From the IMG/VR virus record IMGVR_UViG_3300050025_000048, positions 1 to 29,674 of that record: a DNA stretch of 29,674 bases, one strand, 5' to 3'. The position numbers were made by a program, and so were the translations under genes. The DNA is from a virus. Positions 27,202 to 29,674 of the stretch are shown here, in pieces. Below the pieces are notes generated by a model, which was not told the DNA's origin, did not search any database, and saw nothing but the letters and a program-made list of their open reading frames with translations. Positions within the stretch are counted from its first letter, which is position 1. Every line of letters starts with the position of its first letter.

Positions 27202-27417
27202 TCATGATTTTTTGTAGAACTGATACCGTGGCTTAATATAAGAATCTAGGTAGCGACCAGGACTACCCGCTGATTTAAGAGCATCGAATACAGTTCTAGG
27301 AACATCGCCATACACATACGTCCCTCCATCAACAAACTCGATCTCCAACTCCAGCGTATCCCTATCATGACCTATAGCCGCGATTCTCGACGAACCCATT
27401 ATCTCAACCATTTCCAT
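27202..27417 (-). CDS. KTSC-domain protein
   Basis: The protein has 71 residues. SSRIAAIGHDRDTLELEIEF, then GGTYVYGDVPRTVFDALKSA and SPGRYLDSYIKPRYQF match the KTSC domain (about 60 residues), found alone or fused to larger proteins in phages and bacteria. It may be a small nucleic-acid-binding or protein-binding module; its function is not established. GGAGG precedes the ATG by six bases. Confidence 0.75.
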   Translation of the reverse strand: MEMVEIMGSSRIAAIGHDRDTLELEIEFVDGGTYVYGDVPRTVFDALKSAGSPGRYLDSYIKPRYQFYKKS

Positions 27418-27418
27418 G

Positions 27419-27892
27419 CTACACCTCCAAGAGTTTTATACCTTTAGGTGGCGGGTCCTTACCATAAACCTTCTTGTATGAGGCTTCGTACACCGTCCAC
27501 TCACGGCCGTACCCATCTCTAACCATTCTCGCCATGAGCGCGTTTTGGTCTGCTCGATTGCTCCAACTAGCATTCCACATTTTATATCGTGTTTTCCACA
27601 CTTCAAATGTAAAGTAGTGATACTGGCACTCTCCATAAGCCAACCCTCCATCACCCCAAATCCCTTCATGCCTACAACCTGATTCCCTCATTTTCATTTC
27701 GTGAAGGAGCTCATGAAACTTTGTTAATTTCTGCATCCTCTCCTGTTTAACTATATTGTTGGTATATGCTTGACCGGTCAAGGACATGCCATAAACCATG
27801 AACACCGTGACCAAAAGTATTGGTAAAAATTTAATAATGAACATGGTGAAAGTTCTGTCCTTCCGGTACAATGGTAAGGGCAACTGTTTCAT
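27419..27892 (-). CDS. Membrane-anchored lysozyme-like protein
   Basis: The protein has 157 residues. One membrane helix (about 17-38, MFIIKFLPILLVTVFMVYGM) is followed by a domain with Glu70-Ser71, GDGG (80-83), YGECQYHYF with Gln90, and an aromatic-rich end. The ES...GDGG...G..Q order is that of lytic transglycosylase/lysozyme-like folds, with Glu70 as the likely catalytic acid. It would cut peptidoglycan from the membrane. It may serve in entry or in lysis, in addition to the GH24 enzyme. GGAGG precedes the ATG. Confidence 0.6.
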   Translation of the reverse strand: MKQLPLPLYRKDRTFTMFIIKFLPILLVTVFMVYGMSLTGQAYTNNIVKQERMQKLTKFHELLHEMKMRESGCRHEGIWGDGGLAYGECQYHYFTFEVWKTRYKMWNASWSNRADQNALMARMVRDGYGREWTVYEASYKKVYGKDPPPKGIKLLEV

Positions 27893-27902
27893 CCTTTTCC
27901 TC

Positions 27903-28181
27903 CTATCGTTTTTGCTTCATGTAACGCCAGAGTATCGGCCAGAACACTCCAGCCGTGAATAGGCATGACGTTACGATTTTCATTGGTGACGGGTCATAGA
28001 GCGTCCACGCAAAGAATCCGGCAGCCACAAGAGTAGCGATAAGCAGAAGTATCTTATCGGACAGAACTTCAAACGCTATATTGATTGACTTGTAAACCAA
28101 TCGCTCTCTGTTCTTCGATTGCTCTACCTCATGTTCTCTACGCTCTAACTCTCCTAAGTCCATCTCATTCTGTTTTGCCAT
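27903..28181 (-). CDS. Two-span membrane protein, 92 residues
   Basis: The start ATG at 28181 has GAGGAGG six bases upstream. The N-terminal half is a charged helix (LGELERREHEVEQSKNRERL). Two membrane helices follow (ILLLIATLVAAGFFAWTLY and IVTSCLFTAGVFWPILW). It overlaps the next gene upstream by 17 bases. Such small proteins near lysis genes may be holin-like. No family is recognised. Confidence 0.55.
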   Translation of the reverse strand: MAKQNEMDLGELERREHEVEQSKNRERLVYKSINIAFEVLSDKILLLIATLVAAGFFAWTLYDPSPMKIVTSCLFTAGVFWPILWRYMKQKR

Positions 28182-28404
28182 GTTCTTCCTCCTCTGCCCA
28201 ATTAGGATTGTAGTCATTCCCTCCGTCTTTTCCCATCTTCTTTCCCTCCCATTGAACAGCAAGCTGGACCGCTTTTGCCAGCTCCCCGAAGTCTCCGCCA
28301 GGAATCATCTTCTTGCAATGAGGGCATTCAAACTCAGTCTTTTCGGCTTTAGCGTACAATGTTTGAACCATCTTGTCAACTTTTTTCTCGGTAGATTTGC
28401 TCAT
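28165..28404 (-). CDS. 79-residue protein with CPHC motif
   Basis: The product begins MSKSTEKKVDKMVQTLYAKA and has one zinc-knuckle half (FECPHCKKMIPGG). The second half has no further Cys, so a full zinc site would need a partner. The C-terminus is acidic (NWAEEEEHGKTE). GGAGG lies four bases before the ATG. It overlaps the 27903 gene. Confidence 0.5.
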   Translation of the reverse strand: MSKSTEKKVDKMVQTLYAKAEKTEFECPHCKKMIPGGDFGELAKAVQLAVQWEGKKMGKDGGNDYNPNWAEEEEHGKTE

Positions 28405-28413
28405 TCATCCTCC

Positions 28414-29674
28414 CTAAAATAATTGATCGTTGATAAAATCTACTTCTTCCTCAAGACGTTCAAGGGAATCATACGACCTGGTTCTCGATTTCCTAGCATG
28501 TTGAAGTTTCCTGTTAAGCATATCGGCAACTTCCTGCTTAGTCTCTAGATCGTCGAGCTTGTTGTAAACCTTTATTGTTTGTTCGATAGTGTTCCCTGAT
28601 AACCAAACAAGAATCCTATCCGTTTCTGATTTGTGCTCGAGCTTCTTGACAAGAGATTGAGGGATTGAACCGCCATCAACCAGCTCTGACAACTCTTCAT
28701 CGGTAGCGTCGAAATCCGAACGTAGTTTGTTGATCATCTCTCGCCGGAAAACGGCCTGCTCCTTGCCTTCTTCTGTCATTTCCCCTAGCTTGCTAAACGC
28801 AAAATTACGGGCAAGGGTTTCCGAAGCATTCGTACCTTTTTCGCTAAAAGTTATTCCCATGGCCGATTTGCCTGATTTGATAGCCGTATCAAGAATATGC
28901 CCTACATGACTCATATCGCCGACAGGAGACTTTGATAAAGCCTTAGCTATCATCCCCTGTTTAACATTCTTGTCCTGTTCTCCGACGGAAAAAAATAACG
29001 GGTTTAACTCCCTAAACGCGCCTTTTATATTTTCTTTTGTTTGCGCCAATCCGCCCTCCGGCGCCTTGTATGCAGTTTGCTTGCCGGTAAGCAAGTCCTT
29101 TCCTGAATACGCTTTATATGCAGTTGAAAGCATCGGGCCGTAGAACGGATGAGACACGGTTGAAAGCGCCGTGGTCTTGGCATTCTCCAGATATTGCTCG
29201 GGGTCCTTGCCTTCAACCAATCCCTGAGCAACCTCTCCCATGCCAGTAAGTGATAAGAACCTTGCAAAGTGGGAGTCACGAAAAACATTGAGCTTCATAC
29301 GCTGGCCGTTTTCGTCCGGCTCTGACAGTACTACCGTTCCGATAGGGGAGTTCTTATCAGGACCGAACACGTTGCCCCATAGGTAATAATTAACTATCAT
29401 AGGGATTGTCGCAGCCATGAACGGCGCGGCAAGATTGACAGTCCTCATTTGAATTTCAGCTTCTTTTGTTTTTCCTGGCACTCCAGAATAACCAGTTGCG
29501 GCCCAAATAGAATTTCTGTTCATAGTCCTGCCGGCAACAATGAATGGGGACAATGCGTAATTCCTCATCAATCGGGAAACGGGGCCCATGAGCCTATCGT
29601 TGTATTGACCTACCTGCTCTATGAAATGGCGCATCTCAATATCCGTACCATGTATCATTCCCTTCTCTTTCATA
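28414..29674 (-). CDS. C-terminal part of a very large virion protein (partial)
   Basis: The frame is open at the right edge of the window, so only the last 420 residues are seen. They hold helices and a region with NLAAPFMAATIPMIVNYYLW and PIGTVVLSEPDENGQRMKLN, FRDSHFARFLSLTGMGEVAQ, which resembles the end of large internal virion (polyvalent) proteins of short-tailed phages. It ends with long charged coiled coils (RMNRKLQHARKSRTRSYDSL type). Such proteins are ejected with the DNA and help entry. The first visible Met is the last codon in the window and may not be the true start. Confidence 0.6.
   Translation of the reverse strand, partial: MKEKGMIHGTDIEMRHFIEQVGQYNDRLMGPVSRLMRNYALSPFIVAGRTMNRNSIWAATGYSGVPGKTKEAEIQMRTVNLAAPFMAATIPMIVNYYLWGNVFGPDKNSPIGTVVLSEPDENGQRMKLNVFRDSHFARFLSLTGMGEVAQGLVEGKDPEQYLENAKTTALSTVSHPFYGPMLSTAYKAYSGKDLLTGKQTAYKAPEGGLAQTKENIKGAFRELNPLFFSVGEQDKNVKQGMIAKALSKSPVGDMSHVGHILDTAIKSGKSAMGITFSEKGTNASETLARNFAFSKLGEMTEEGKEQAVFRREMINKLRSDFDATDEELSELVDGGSIPQSLVKKLEHKSETDRILVWLSGNTIEQTIKVYNKLDDLETKQEVADMLNRKLQHARKSRTRSYDSLERLEEEVDFINDQLF

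Overview
The window is part of a tailed double-stranded DNA phage genome (Caudoviricetes), free phage or prophage. It carries a large terminase, portal, scaffold-like protein, major capsid protein, lysozyme and an ERF/nuclease recombination pair. There are no ribosomal, tRNA or metabolic genes. Nearly every gene has a strong AAAGGAG-type ribosome binding site and neighbours often overlap by 1-4 bases. A lipoprotein signal and a holin/T4-type lysozyme cassette suggest a bacterial, probably Gram-negative, host. No species can be named from the sequence.

Layout. (1) 1-10427, leftward: packaging and head module, read from 10427 to 1. It runs through two small proteins, TerL, several small membrane or helix-turn-helix proteins, a zinc-ribbon protein, portal, a 14-residue basic peptide, small virion proteins, a scaffold-like protein, major capsid and decoration protein. 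A near-consensus promoter sits at 10438-10466. (2) 10428-10876: divergent control region without a convincing gene. (3) 10877-25132, rightward: early module. The first half holds small unknown genes, a DUF932 protein, an ERF annealing protein, a Cas4/RecB-like nuclease, a DUF1376-like replication initiator containing iteron arrays, a primase-type zinc-finger protein and a RusA-like reading frame nested in another gene. The second half (20795-25132) is AT-richer and moron-like, with repeat proteins, a Cys-rich secreted peptide, small zinc-finger proteins and a lipoprotein of the SGNH hydrolase fold. It ends at a terminator at 25140-25193. (4) 25190-29674, leftward: lysis genes (small membrane proteins, holin-like protein, GH24 lysozyme), a second membrane-anchored lysozyme-like protein, a KTSC protein, and the C-terminal part of a very large virion protein cut by the right edge.

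The most unusual part is the non-coding content of the early module. At least six gaps between early genes, each just upstream of a ribosome binding site, can fold into closed structures. Two of them (15066-15142 and 22919-23049) share the same conserved ends around different interiors, so they look like members of one RNA family. Another is a regular long hairpin of 113 bases (11391-11503). Other notable points are a 36-base exact inverted copy of a terminase segment inside a small early gene, a probable replication origin made of 11-base iterons inside the initiator gene, and a partial tandem duplication that left a nine-residue remnant of the lipoprotein gene.

All functions were assigned by reading motifs by eye. 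Pairings were found by inspection, not by folding software.
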